NCBI RefSeq assembly: GCF_933775445.1
Contig: NC_065876.1
Coordinates: 5,084,001 to 5,148,000 of the forward strand
DNA length: 64,000 nucleotides
Direction: 5' to 3'
From: Argentina anserina
Taxonomy: Eukaryota; Streptophyta; Magnoliopsida; Rosales; Rosaceae
Part shown: piece after piece, positions 47,501 through 62,895 of the stretch
How the letters are laid out: every line of letters starts with the position of its first letter
Position numbering within the stretch: the first letter of the stretch is position 1
Translations under genes and position numbers: made by a program
The notes under the pieces: generated by a model
Told to the model about the DNA's origin: nothing
What the model saw: the letters and a program-made list of their open reading frames with translations, nothing else
Databases searched by the model: none

Positions 47501-50020
47501 TAAACCAATTTCTGTCGATGGGGGTGGACGCCAAGAGGGTAAGCATGAAAAATCATTACAAAAATATTTCTGCTCTTAATTCTGGCGCATGATCTTACAA
47601 CTCATGCTGTAATATCATAGAGGAGAGCACTCCACCTGAGAGGCAGGTCTCCCCTGAAAAGCTCTACCGCGCAGCTGTATTGAGGAATCGTTTTGCAGAC
47701 ACGATATTTAAAGCCAAAGAGAAGGCACTTGAAAAGGTTTGTAATCCTCACCTGACGTTGCAACAAATCATTCACTAATGCTCTTCTTTATTTTATTGTC
47801 TTTTCTGTTTTGTTTTGATTTTTTTTCTTTTTGAAAGGATTATGTTTTCTTTTTGCTTTGCATCTTGCATTAGTGATTGGTTAATTATTTCTTATATTTG
47901 GTCCAGGGTGATAAGTTGGATCCCGAAAAACTGCGAATTGAGAGGGAGGAACTTGAAAGGCGGCGTAAAGAAGGTTTGGCTATCTATAGTTCTGGTTTAT
48001 AGTTATTTGTTCGAGTATTTCGTTTCATGGTGACGAATGAAGGGTTTTAATTGTTAAATTGTTTTTGTCATTAGAAAAAGCACGCTTGCAAGCAGAGGCC
48101 AGAGCTGCAGAAGAGGCTCGTAAAAAGGCTGAAGCAGAAGCTGCAGCTGAAGCTAGAAGGCAAAGGGAACAAGAGAGAGAAGCGGCACGGCAGGCATTGC
48201 AAATGGTAAGTATGGTTTGATCATTTTGAAGGGAAGTAGCTTAGATCCTTAATAAATTAACTAACAAAAATTTTCTGGTGCAGATGGAAAAGACTGTTGA
48301 AATTAATGAGAACAGCCGATTCATGGAAGATCTCGAAATGTTTAGGGCGGGCGACGATGATCATCTACCACATTTCATTGAGGAAGTGAGCCCAGAGCAT
48401 TCTCAAAATGAGCTTGGTGGTTTCAAATTGCAGGGGAGCTGTAATCCGTTGGAGCAACTTGGTTTATTCATGAAGGCAGATGATGATATAGAAATAGAGG
48501 AGGAAGAAAGGGATCCTTCCAGGAATGTTGAAGAAGGACCTTCTGATAATGAGCTTGGTAATTTCAAACTGCAGGATAGCAGTAATCCCTTGGAGCAACT
48601 TGGTTTATTCATGAAGGCAGATGATCATATAGATACAGAAACAGAGGAGGGAGAAATTGATCCACCCAGTAGACCCTCAGACAATGTTGAAGAGAGACCG
48701 TCAGACGATGTGGAAGAGGGACCCTCAGACGATGTGGAAGAGGGACCCTCAGACGATGTTGTAGCGGGACCCTCAGACGATGTGGAAGAGGGACCCTCAG
48801 ACGGTGTTGAAGAGAGACCCTCAGACGGTGTTGAAGAGGGGTCATCAGACCATGTTGAAGAAGGACCGTCAAACAATGTTGAGATGAGACCCTCAAACAA
48901 TGTTGAAGGACCGTCAAACGATGTTGAGATGAGACCCTCAGACGATGTTGAAGAGAGACCAGACGCTGTTGAAGAGGGACCCTCAGACCATGTTGAAGAG
49001 GGAACCTCAAAATATGTTGGAGAGAGACCTACAAATGATGTTGGAGAGGGACCATCAAACGATGTTGAAATGAGACCCTCGAACGATGCTGAAGGGCCAT
49101 CAGAAGATTTTGTCGATGAGGGACTTTCAAAAGATGTTGAAATGAGACCCTCAAGCGATGTCGATGAGGGACTGTCACAAGATGTCGGAATGAGACCCTC
49201 GAGCGATGTTGAAGTGAGACCCTCAAGTGATGTTGAAGACAGAATTATCTCAAATGATGCTGAAGAGAGACCTTTGAACGGTGCTGAAGGGGTACCTCCA
49301 AACGAAGTTGATATTGAAGGACAGCCAAATGAAGTTGATGTTGGAGAGGGACCTTCAAACGGGGTTGGACAGGTAATTGACGAAGTTGATATTGAAGGAC
49401 CATCAAATGAAGTTGATGTTGGAGAGGGACCTTTGAATGAGGTTGAAGAGGTAACTCCAAATGAAGTTGATATCGAAAGAAGATCGAATGAAGTTGATGT
49501 TGATGGGGGACTCCCAAATCATGTCGAAGAGAGACCCTTGAATGATGTTGAAGAGGGACCTATGAACGAGGTTGATCAGGTAACTCCAAGCAAAGTTGAT
49601 ATTGAAGGGCCTGTAAATGAAGTTGTTGTCGAAGAGGAACCAGGGAATGATATCGCAGAGGGAGCAGTACCTGGAAATGATAAAGAAGAGGAGGGGAATG
49701 ATATGGAAGAGAGGGGACAAGATACGGGAGAAGTACCTGGGAATGATATGGAAGAGGAGGGACAAGATATGGGGGCAGTACCTGGGAATGATAAAGAAGA
49801 GGAGGTACAAGATATGGGAGAAGTAATTGGGAATGATATGGAAGAGGGTCCTGGTAATGATCTTGAAGGACTCGCAAATGAAGTTAAAGAGGTCTCTGCA
49901 AATGGCGGCATTGAAGAGGTTGAAGTGGGAAGAGCAGATCATGTTGAAGAGACAACAACAAATCATGTTGAAGGAGGAACTGCAAGCATGGTTGGAGATT
50001 TTGAAGGAGAGATTGATTAA
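44583..50020 (+). CDS. Bromodomain and extra-terminal (BET) factor, GTE8/GTE10 type, with expanded acidic repeat tail
   Basis: Ten exons: 44583-45878, 45992-46040, 46151-46309, 47126-47199, 47307-47376, 47455-47538, 47621-47736, 47907-47973, 48075-48205 and 48284-50020, phases all consistent, 1260 residues. A chromatin reader binding acetylated histones in the nucleus. The bromodomain is about residues 194-298, with the acetyl-lysine-binding Asn in TYNPPSND (about 273). The NET domain is about 352-418 (MTDEEKHKL ... [20 protein letters not shown]). A Ser-rich acidic segment follows ([13 protein letters not shown]), then an Ala/Glu/Arg coiled coil at about 638-690. The last exon carries [14 protein letters not shown] twice, then about 440 residues of degenerate acidic octads such as PSDDVEEG, ending EGEID. 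Plant relatives are usually about 700-1060 residues, so the tail is enlarged. Confidence 0.93.
48660..49990 (+). repeat. Coding minisatellite in the GTE last exon
   Basis: Degenerate 24-bp units encode P-S-(D/N)-(D/N/H)-V-E-(E/M)-(G/R). They are near-perfect at about 48690-48850 and progressively diverged to about 49120. They then pass into longer units of the [16 protein letters not shown] kind (49280-49620) and [12 protein letters not shown] kind (49640-49860). The reading frame stays open throughout, so length changes have been in multiples of three. Confidence 0.9.
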
Positions 50021-50830
50021 TGTCGTGCTCACATTCTTTCTTCATGTTTCCTTTCACCAATTGAGGAGCAAAAATGGCAAATGTCTTGCATGCCAGACGA
50101 GCTTAGAGCAGGAGAAGCAAACAAGAGTTATGAACGGGGTGTGAGCCTGTGTTCTATCAACTGATTTAATGATTTTGATTTGGGATATGGAGTGGGAACT
50201 ATGGTTGGTAACGTCATCCAATCATTTTGCCCATGGACGATAAAACGTGGGTTTTTGATACAAGAGGATGTGGTTAAATCAGGAAATTCAATTTTTTGTA
50301 TGTAAAAAGTAAAGCTGCATAGAATTAATCAGTTGTGTTAATAATAGGCAGGCAGACCGTTGGCTTAGAATTGTAAAATATCAGCCAAAATTATTGTGAC
50401 ATTTTATCCGTTTTTCTTCAGGGGAAATGTCTTCCATAGTTTGTGTTCTACTAGACAATGGCAAATGTCTTGCATGCCAATTCTACATTGTTGGATTCCT
50501 CCTCAGATCTTACGTTAACTTATTCAAATGCATATGAATTTCAATATGCACGCATACAAGTCTTCCTAATTAGTACTCTAATGTGCTCATGATCAATTAG
50601 TGCTCGATTGTTCTTGAGTCGATTTTACAAAGACGCAATGTCGTATGTTCACGAAAGCAGAGCTTCCGGAAAACGGGAGGTCGTTTTTGTCGTCCTGATA
50701 CACTCAAAGCAGCACAGTAGCGCAGTCACTTATCTCGCACTCATAGCTCTCTCGGCCTCTCTCGATTCTTCGGCTGGCGACCTTTCTCGCCTCTCCTTCT
50801 TCTTCTGCTCCTTCCATTCTCAGATTCCCA
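50021..50830. other. GTE 3' UTR and FabG promoter/leader
   Basis: Contains two copies of a 23-base direct repeat (50073-50095 and 50457-50479, core GCAAATGTCTTGCATGCCA), one just after the GTE stop codon. The CT-rich stretch 50740-50830 is the likely FabG leader. No other gene seen. Confidence 0.5.
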
Positions 50831-53297
<2,467 letters not shown>

Positions 53298-54473
53298 GAG
53301 CCCAGTCTGGCACCCATAGGACTGAATGAACATTTTTATATGATAGTGAGTTTAAGATAAAAGAGCTTTCGTGTAAATTCCAGTTTTTGCCAGTAACTTG
53401 AAACAAAGTAGAAAGAGTACTGTAGTTTTTCTTTTGGTTTTGTTAAGGGCTGTTGATATTTTCTCTCATTATGAACCGGCGCAAATGAACAGAAACTAAT
53501 AGATATTTTTTTTTGGTGCCACATGATATGCTAAACAAGTGTACAAGATATCATAAGATTATGGCAAAGACCATTGTACTTGCATCAACAGACTTAAAAC
53601 TTTGTTAAGTTATATTATTTCCAATATTAAAAAGATAAATACGTTCTCTTCGCATTCCATGGATGAATTCCAGGACTCAACATAAAATCAGAATCATATC
53701 TATTATACCCAAGTCTCTCACTATTCATCGTAAAAAGAAGTCTGATTGATTGAGCAATTTAAACATGAATAGTAGATTATTGTATTGCCGGAGAACTCAA
53801 GCTTTCACTTACCGTATTCAAATTCTTTATCTACTTTGCTTCCACAATCTGTTGGCATCGGGTAGTTGCACAAGAGACGCAAGTGACTACTATCCTCACA
53901 TTGGAAAATGCATTTGTCATGATAGAGGTGCCGTTCTTCTTCTACTCCCTCAAAGTGATCAAGGTCCTCTCTACAAATAATACACATTTCCATACTATCC
54001 AGTCTCACTTTTTCTAGACATTCTAAATCAACGATCTAGCTTGGGTACATTTTTCTGTCCCGAATATTTCATCAATAATGTTGGTATGAACCTCAGAATT
54101 GAGAAGCTTGAAGCTGAGAGATTGAGACGAATCCTCTGGATAGTATAGGGCTCGTTACAGGGACACAGCTCACACAATGCACTCGCCTGCTACGCTGGCC
54201 AACAAAATTTTTTGTCGCCAAATGCGAAAATTGGTACAATAGTATATACTTGAAAGTTGAAACAAGTCAAGAAGACAAGAACCCTCGAGTTCTTCTACAT
54301 TATTTATAGGAAGTAACACCTAATCCAGATTCTTCAAGAGAAATGGATATATATATGCTGTCTCTAGTCTTAGCAACAAAAATTGGAATTGCCCTCCGCA
54401 ACTCTGCCTCTTTTTAAAGTCACTTTACTATACAGATACATGTTTCACTTGAGCCATCTGCCAGTTGAGAGAC
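53298..54473. other. Convergent 3' intergenic region with a possible RING-H2 relic
   Basis: Between the convergent FabG and pTAC10 stops. On the minus strand at 54008-53805 a short frame reads CIICREDL, then HLYHDKC and LCNYPMPTD, resembling a RING-H2 finger in which one early Cys and the last Cys are missing. It is probably a decayed E3-ligase fragment, but the similarity is weak. The remainder is 3' UTR and AT-rich DNA. Confidence 0.3.
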
Positions 54474-57400
54474 TTAATCCTCAAACATGCCCTCATCTGA
54501 AATTCCAGGAGATTCTGTCCCATTAACATGGGGCTGGGTGGTCATATCACCGGTTTCATTCAAGAAGCTGAAATCAAAGTCGTCGTCGTCGTCTTCATCA
54601 TCGTCACCTGTGTATGTATCTTCCTCCTCATATTCTCTTGGTTTTATCCCCTTGGCTTCTCTTTGCATCCGCTGTTCGATACAATCATCATATGACATTT
54701 CGTACCAGATGTTACTCTTTCCAACAATAGCTTTGTTGTGAGCATCAGTCAGCCGTTCTTGCTTGCTTTTCTCTGAATTCTTTGGTTCTCCCCAGTAGTC
54801 ATACCGGTATAGAGCATTGTCTGGGTCATATTGATCCTTCCCAAAGTAGCTCTCATCCATATACCTCCCTGGCTCTTCCAGTGGTAGACCAAGAGCTTTA
54901 CGGCTGTAGGTTAAATCTTAGTTTTAGCTATTTAACTTCAACAGATGGTAGAAGAATGAACGGAAAACATAGAGATAAAAGTACATAGCATCAAAACATA
55001 TAGGACTTCTTGCAGTACCAGCTTATATCTCTGATCAAAGCTTCTCTTTCCTCCAATGACCGACGCCAATGTAAGAAGTCATACTCGTCCATCTCAATAT
55101 TGCGCCTCATTTTGGTAACTTTGTATTCCTCTCCTCTCTCTTCTGTTTCTTTTTTTAGTGTGTTACGAAGCTGCAGGAGAAATCAAAAAGAAAAAAAATT
55201 AATACCAGAGCTAAATTTAATGTCACCTGCTTTATCAAATCCTCAAAATCAGAGATTGCCGTCAAACTTTAGCATAAAACAATCCAATGAATTTTTTATT
55301 GAACTAATTTTCTAGCATGATTCATAACAGAAATGCAACATATAATCTTAAAATGAAACAACACAGAACAACTGGGCAAACAAAAAGTGATTGGATTAAT
55401 TGACCAAGAGACAAATAAAGCATCTGACCTGACGCTCAGCAAAAGCAGCCTCCAGGTCAAGTTCTTTAACACTAGTTTTCTGCAAACAAATATGACAGCA
55501 GAAAGTAAGTGCCACACTGCCACCACATAGGACCACATACAATTTCAAGAAGAGTAAATGCTCACCAGAATCACTTTTGGTACTAAGGTTTTCTTATAAT
55601 AAGCTTTTGTGTATTCTATACTATTTTCTTCATTTAAATCTTCAGTATCAGTTAACTCTGATAGTTTTTTGTCTTTGTATTTCCCAGGATTAGCCTCCAC
55701 ATCATCCAAAATCATCTGTTCAGCAACATGTATCTGCCACAACTGCATAAAAGAAACAATGCATGTCAAGAATCACAGTGGTCACAAGTGAAATTACACT
55801 AATAAGTCATAGCTAACACGAAGTATGCCATGGACTTGAATGAAAATTATCAAACATAAAAATACTTTACAACTCAACAATTTACCTTATCAACATAAGG
55901 GTGATTTGACAATAGAGGTTCCTCCACAGGTTTATCTTTTGGATCCTTCCTGGGCACTGGCGGTCTTCCGCAATCACGCTGAGAAGCGAACATGGTACAT
56001 CACCAATTATAAACATTTGTTTATAGTAGGCAGTAAGAGCAAAATGCTTTCACAGAGTTCGAAACGTTAAGAAATGACTGACATCCAGGTTACTAAATAC
56101 AGGCAACAAATAACCTACAACTCTTAAAGAAAACCACAACCAACTCACTCCACCCCTACCCCTAGCCAGTTTTAACAAAGAAATAATAGTCGACATTCAA
56201 GGGAAAAAGCAAGATAAATATCAAACATAAAAGAGGGAGAAGCACAAACCCTTAACTCATCTGGATTAGTATCTTCATCACGATGAAATATTGGTGGAAA
56301 GTCAAATCTGTTAAAGCTGGAAGTATTGAAACAAGATGAAATTGACAAGAGACCAATTTGATCAGAATATTATCCCAGGATTTCCTAAAACAGAAATGAA
56401 TGGATGTAATAAACTAGGAATACATACATAAGGTGGTCTATATTTGGATATACGAAACGCAATTCAATTGGAAACCGAAAGCGATAAGGATCTCGTTTAG
56501 CCTGCACAAGAAAAATTCAATAAGATAATACCCAGAAGCTATAACACTACCTACAGAATAGCAAGTTACGATCATTCCATAAGCAGAGATACAGTTTAAG
56601 TAAAACAAAAGGAGAGAAACAAAGAAACTGGAGAGCAGCACTTACCAGAACTTCAACCATGACACGCATACCAACTTTTATGTGATGACGGATCCAGTAC
56701 CAGTCATTATTCTTTATAGGAACCCACCTGAGAGACATTAATACTCATCAACCAATTTTGCATCGAAAGAAGTCCTTATCTTTTCAACTCTAGAATAGTT
56801 AAACTATGGAAGTACTAATGCATAGTACTCTACAATCACAAATTAGTTTTTAATCCCCTTGAAAAATAAAGATACTGGCTTCCAGCAATGTACAGAAATT
56901 TAAAGTAACAAAAACATCAGTAAAACTAGATGAGACAAGCATAGCATATGATACTAACCCATCATATACACCTCCAATGTCCACAAATGCTCCTTGATAC
57001 AGATGTATAGATGTCACTTTTCCGTTGCAGATCTGCATCACACATTTTCCACTCTAACATCAGCCACTCCATTTCTTGCCACCAAAGACACATCATTTAC
57101 AGTATATTACTGCATTTTGTCGTACATAAAACATAACTATGCTCTAGGAATAACACATTGACTATCTTAGCTATCAGCATTCTTTATGTTCAATTCCGGA
57201 AACACACAAAATAAGTCATAAGAGATCAGCATAAAAACTTACTTGTCCGGGGTAGTAAAACGGAAGCTCATACTGCACAGCAAATGAAAATCAACGTCAA
57301 ACACACAATTGGAGCATTCAAATCATAAACTCGAAAAGCAATCAAACAAGAATCAGAACGCATCATACCATGCCCTCTTTGTAGTCCTTGCCTCTCTTCC

Positions 57401-58219
57401 TCCTCCCTGGATGGTAATCCTGATCGTACTACATTCACAACCAACACAATCACATTAAAAACACTCACAATAAAATCCAAACAACAAGAACAAGAACAAC
57501 ACAATCTACTCCTCGTAACAAACCTTATAAGACTCCTCCTCCAACCGATCCTTATTGGCGGCGGCCCACTGCTTATACTGCTTCAAGAAAACCTTATACC
57601 TATCCAAACACACGTCATCCTTGTCCACTCTATTCACCCCACTCTCCAACTCACTCATCTTCACTCTCACCGCCTGCAGCTTATGGCCTCCTCTTATATA
57701 CTCCAGCTCCTCCCTATCCACCTCCCAGTCCCTCGGCGGCCAATCCCGCGGCGCCAGCTGTCTCACCACCAGCGGGCCGGCCCAGTAAGTCTCGAGCTTG
57801 TCCGGAATATTGCCCTTAATCTCGAACTGCTTCTTGTAGTAGTCGTCCTCCGTCAGGCCCATCTCCTCCATCTTCTTCTTCCGGTAGCTGGGCCGGAGCA
57901 TCTTGAAGGCCTCGATGGCCTCCGGCGACTGGAGCGCGACTTCCTCGCCTTCGTTGAGAGATTTGCGGGCGAAGTTGGCCTCGGGGGTGAGGATTTCCTC
58001 CCATGGGGCCCAGCCGCGCTCGACCCAGTTGCGGCGGCGGGCCTCGTCCTCGGTCTCTTTGTCTTTTGGGCCGAAGTTCTGGAGGAAGGTCTCGTCGACG
58101 GGGAACTCGTCGGAGCTGAAGGCCTTGAGTTTGAGGGTGGTGGGGCATTTGGGTGGAGGAGGGTTTAGGGTTTTAGGGAAGGTGAAGAGGAACTGGTGAG
58201 GGGTTTGGAGGAGCTGCAT
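54474..58219 (-). CDS. PTAC10: Plastid transcriptionally active chromosome protein 10 (PEP-associated protein 3)
   Basis: A component of the plastid-encoded RNA polymerase complex needed for chloroplast gene expression. Twelve exons, from the start: 58219-57524, 57428-57369, 57272-57243, 57032-56959, 56727-56646, 56501-56428, 56316-56250, 55978-55886, 55742-55566, 55479-55429, 55170-55019 and 54903-54474; phases agree and total 661 residues, close to the Arabidopsis protein. Start ATG at 58219 (the preceding codon is GTG). The Pro/Thr/Lys-rich N-terminus is a likely transit peptide. A single S1-type RNA-binding domain lies at about residues 260-345 (ICNGKVTSIHLYQGAFVDIG ... IKVGMRVMVEVL). The C-terminus has an acidic run (TGDDDEDDDDDFDF). 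Gene intact. Unusual GC-rich first exon compared with AT-rich later exons. Confidence 0.93.
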
Positions 58220-58726
58220 CACTGTGAGAGTGAAGACTGTGTTTCCTAAGTCAAACTGGTCAGAGTGGATAAAGTAATTTCTATTTTTTTAGTTTGGTCA
58301 GGTTGGGTTTTGATCTGCTGCAGCGCTGGTATATGACTCTCAGCTCTGGAATTGATTGATCACACTATCACAGGGTTTAAAAAATAGACTACGACAGGTC
58401 GTATGACATGGTCTTCCGGCATGGATTAGACGTCTCTAGAACTAAAAAATATTTTGACGAAATCATGTAATTTCCATGAATATTCAACTGATGCAAGAAT
58501 TGGAATTGCTCTACTTAATTTGGAAAATAATTTTTTTTGTAGAGTTTAGAGTACAGTACAGTAAGAACTTGAAATTTTCGCCATCAACAACACTAGAGAG
58601 GTGATATATATATATATCTGCAGCAAACAAGCTATATATGAACAGCTAGCTGACTAAACTAAGCAAGGTCTATTACTAGTTAGAGTTGATTGGATTAAAC
58701 GCGAATACGATTGATTCTCCAGTTTT
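58220..58726. other. Intergenic: pTAC10 promoter and transporter 3' UTR
   Basis: About 500 bp, including a short (AT)n run near 58605-58616. No gene. Confidence 0.5.
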
Positions 58727-59205
58727 TCATGAGTAAAATTTGAAATCCTTGGCTTGAAGAATGATATTCCTTAGTGCACCAATAGGAGCTAAAACCATCA
58801 GCAACACTCCAACTATAATGCAGAACTGTGATAGAAGAAAAACAGAATAAATTAGTAATTTGAAGAAATATAACAGATAGAAAAACGAAGCACACTTCTA
58901 AGTTCTTGCCATCTTACCCAATTTGCAAACCAGGATAAGCCGAACCTCTTAGTTTGTGGATGACGAGCCACATGATGCAAGGAAGCTACAAGAAATTTCA
59001 AGGTGATTAAGTATTAGAAATATTAAAAATGAAAAAACAATTGACGCAATATGATCAGATGATTAGTTACTTACAAAGTATGTTGTGGGAGCAAAAGCAA
59101 ATCCTCCAAAGAAACCAAGAAGCCCTCCGAAGAAAGGGAACGTGACTCCGATGAATAAGGTCAGTGCTGCATTCACCAAGTGCAATATTATGAATTCCAT
59201 CATAT

Positions 59206-59400
59206 AGTGAAAACAAGTATGAACAATTCTTGTATTAATTGTTTGATATTGATATATATGATCTGATACAAGTCTAGCTATTTATAGGACTTGATTTGAA
59301 CATTAGCACTATCACTAATGATGAATCCTAGCTGTTATACCACCATGAGTAACATGTTTGTTGCTTTACACAACTCACACATAGCTCACTTATGCTAACA
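59206..59400 (-). repeat. 3' LTR of the RRM-bearing Copia element
   Basis: 195 bp; carries an 11-bp insertion (ACACATAGCTC region) relative to the other LTR. Confidence 0.92.
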
Positions 59401-59407
59401 CTCCCCC

Positions 59408-62400
59408 TCAAGTTGACGCATACACATCAACCATGTCCAACTTGCAAAGTGAGTCATAAAAAACCTTCTTGGACACTCCTTTGGTGAGTATATCTGCAAA
59501 TTGCTCTTCTGTAGGAACAAACGGAAAGCAAATGATCTTAGCGTCTAACTTATCTTTTATAAAGTGACGATCAACCTCTACATGCTTTGTACGATCATGC
59601 TGCACATGATTCTGTGAAATATTAATAGCTGCCTTATTGTCATAGTACAACTGTATAGCACACTTAGGTTTAACACCCAAATATTGTAGCAAATTTCTAA
59701 GCCACAACAACTCGCACACTCCCTGAGCCATACCTCTGTATTCTGCTTCAGCACTAGATCGAGCTATCACATTTTGTTTCTTACTCCTCCACGTAACAAG
59801 GTTACCTCCAACAAAGGTAAAATACCTTGATGTGGACCTCCGATCTGTAATATTTCCAGCCCAGTCTGTATCTGTGAAGCCACAAACCTCAAAGATATTG
59901 TTGTGATTAGAAAACATTACTCCTCTCCCCGGAGCTGACTTCAAGTACCTCAAGATCCTTACAACAGCATCCATGTGGTCCTCACTGGGATTATGCATGA
60001 ACTGACTTACTACACTTACTGCATACGCAACATCTGGTCTGGTATGTGATAGATAAATCAAGCGTCTGACTAGCCTCTGATAACGAGGTTTGTCAGTAGG
60101 GACTTGATCTGGATACTCTGCTAACCGATGGTTTTGCTCAATAGGAGTATAAATGGGAGTGCAATCCAACATACATGTCTCTGTTAGTAGATCAAGGATG
60201 TACTTCCTTTGACAAAGATAGATACCATCACTCCCCATGGCTACCTCAATTCCCAAGAAGTACTTGAGTGTACCTAGGTCTTTCATCTCAAACTCTGTGG
60301 TTAGTTGCTTTTGTAATCTATCCATCTCAATATTATCATTACCAGTAACTATCATATCATCAACATATATAATTAGGGCTACTACCTTCCCTTGCTGATG
60401 CTTGAGAAACAGGGTATGATCTGAATCACTTTGTTTGTAACCAATCTTCCGCATGAACTGTGAGAACTTCCCAAACCAAGCACGAGGTGACTGTTTGAGG
60501 CCATATAAAGACTTTTTCAATTTGCACACAAAATCACCAGAAGAGGTAGTTACATACCCTGGAGGAAGACTCATATACACCTCTTCAGCTAATTTGCCAT
60601 GAAGAAATGCATTCTTGACGTCAAACTGTCGGAGTGGCCAGTTCAAACTGGCAGCACACGAAAGGAGAACTCAAACAGTGTTCATCTTTGCAACAGGGGC
60701 AAAATCTCATCATAATAAATACCATAGATTTGAGTAAATCCCTTCGCAACAAGGCGTGCTTTATACCGGTTGATTGATCCATCCGCATTATGCTTCACAG
60801 TGAACACCCAACGACACCCTACATCTTTCTTGCCATGTGGTGGGGGCACAAGTTCCCATGTATCATTCTTCTGTAATGCCTCCATCTCTTCCTCCATTGC
60901 TTTCCTCCACTTTGGATTTCCCAATGCATCCTGCACTTTGTTAGGTACTGATACACCAGATATTTGATTCACAAAAGATTCATATGACTTTGATAATCTC
61001 TTAGTAGACATATAGTTGGCTACTGGATATTTGGATTTGGTATGTAAACTTGGTTCATATTTTTTTGGGGGTTGACCTTTAGTAGACCTGTTTGGTAACT
61101 CATATTGCCTACTATCAGACTCACAACTAGTACCAGTGGATGGACATACCTCAGATGAGTGACCTTCTGCACCAGGAAGCTGTTGGTTAGGGGTATGAGT
61201 GATGACAGGAGGGGCAGTTGTGCTTTCCACTATTGGTTCCCTTTCTGGAACTTGGGTGTCTGAGGCATCTCTCTCTTGTGGAGTGTCTGATACTACTGGA
61301 ATCTGGTCATTTAAAGCTTGAGCTTCTACTACTGGGGTCCTAGTATCAACCTCAGAATGAGCTTCTGCTACTGGAGTCAAATTATCTCCAACAATGTCTT
61401 TACCTGATTCCTCCCCCTCACTATGATACAACTCTTCAAAGAATGAATTCTCCCCCTGAAGAGCTGTATCAGAAGAGGTAAAATAGCTCATATCCTCAAA
61501 GAAGGTGACATCCATAGTCACATAGTACTTTTTGGTGGGTGGATGATAACACTTGTATCCCTTCTGACTGATTCCATAACCAACAAACACACACTTGATC
61601 ACCCGAGGATCCAACTTAGACTTTTGCTGACTTTTAGGAACATGAACAAAAGCCACGCAACCAAAAACACAGGCAGGTATGTTGTGAAAAGAAGGAATGA
61701 GAACGTGAGATGCAAGAACCTGAACAAGGATTTTCCCTTGAAGGACACTGGATGAGAGACGATTGATAAGGTAAGCTGAAGCCTCTACAACATCACCCCA
61801 AAGATATTTAGGCACATGAGCACTAAAAAGAATGGAACGAGCCATTTCAAGAAGATGACGATTTTTCCTTTCAGATACCCCATTTTGTTCTAGTGTTCGT
61901 GGACATGTGGTTTGATGAACAATCCCATGATTTTTACAAAACTGTTGGAAGACATGGTTGACATACTCCCCCCCCCCATTATCAGAATGAATAACTCTAA
62001 TGGTGCTATTATACTGGGTTTGGACATGAGTATGAAAAGCTTGGAAAGCAGGAAAAACCTCATCTTTGGTCTGAAGGAGAACAATCCAAGACACTCTAGT
62101 GAAATCATCAATAAACGACACGTAGTACCTCATACCCTTGGTTGTAGGCTCTTTTGAAGGTCCCCAAACATCCGAATGAATTAATTCAAAAGGGATATGA
62201 CTCTTAGAAATACTTGGAGAATATGTAGAATGATGACTCTTAGCAAGTACACATGTTTAGCAATGCAAAGAGGACACATCAACACCAATAAATAGGGAAG
62301 GCATGCCTTTTTTCATAACATGGAAAGATGAATGCCCCAATCGGCGATGCCACAACCAAATTTCACTTAGCTGATTAGAACTTGCAGTCAAAGCAGTGCA

Positions 62401-62811
62401 TAGTTGAGCTCCTGGTTTAGCTCCTGCATATGTCTGATCCAAGTGAAACAATCTGCCCCTCAAATCCCCCCGACTGATTATCTCCCTGGTGAGAAGATCC
62501 TGAAAAATCACATACATGGGAAAAAATGTTACAGAACACCGAGACTCAGTGTTCAATTGGGGAACAGATAACAAGTGATGTGATAAGTCACGTACATATA
62601 GAACATTATGAAGTTCTAAAATAGGAGTGATACGAATTGACCCTCTCCCTAACACGGGAAAAATCTCACCATTGGCATTGGTAACATAAGACACTGGTGG
62701 AGAAGACAACTTAGTATTAAAGTAAGATTTATCATAAGTCATATGATTAGATGCACCAAAATCAATAATCCAAGTTTCAGAACTAACAAAGTTAGAAACT
62801 TTTAAAGCCAT
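59408..62811 (-). pseudogene. Copia pol: protease, integrase, reverse transcriptase, RNase H
   Basis: Minus strand, in order. Protease at 62811-62257, with active-site WIIDFGASNHM where family members have DSGA (Ser to Phe). GAG-pre-integrase HRRLGHSS, then a stop at 62259-62257 in the zinc-binding region (Cys-stop-Thr-Cys). Integrase core with FIDDFTR, HSDNGGGEYV (one extra Gly) and NGVSERKNRHLLE, i.e. the D,D,E residues. Reverse transcriptase from WRKAMEEEMEAL and CRWVFTVKHN, broken by a 1-bp deletion near 60703 and a stop near 60676, then resuming at LRQFDVKNAFLHG with the catalytic YVDDM. RNase H with DWAGNITDRRST, SSAEAEYR and HVEVDRHFIKDKL. The final stop is at 59408. Only a handful of lesions, so the element was recently competent or could be mobilised in trans. 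Confidence 0.92.
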
Positions 62812-62895
62812 ACCGATCTTTCCACATGCTCGAGGTTTTGTAGTAGTAGAGATATTACCATTAGTGCAGAATTGTCCTACAAGATGTCTAGAATC

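Noticed and set aside
49403..50032. Long minus-strand frames opposite the GTE tail
   Set aside because: Reflections of the 24-bp in-frame repeat, which opens several frames at once; composition is repetitive and no family is recognisable.
57683..58168. Plus-strand 161-codon frame opposite pTAC10 exon 1
   Set aside because: Shadow of a GC-rich first exon; the minus frame has matching splice junctions and family similarity.
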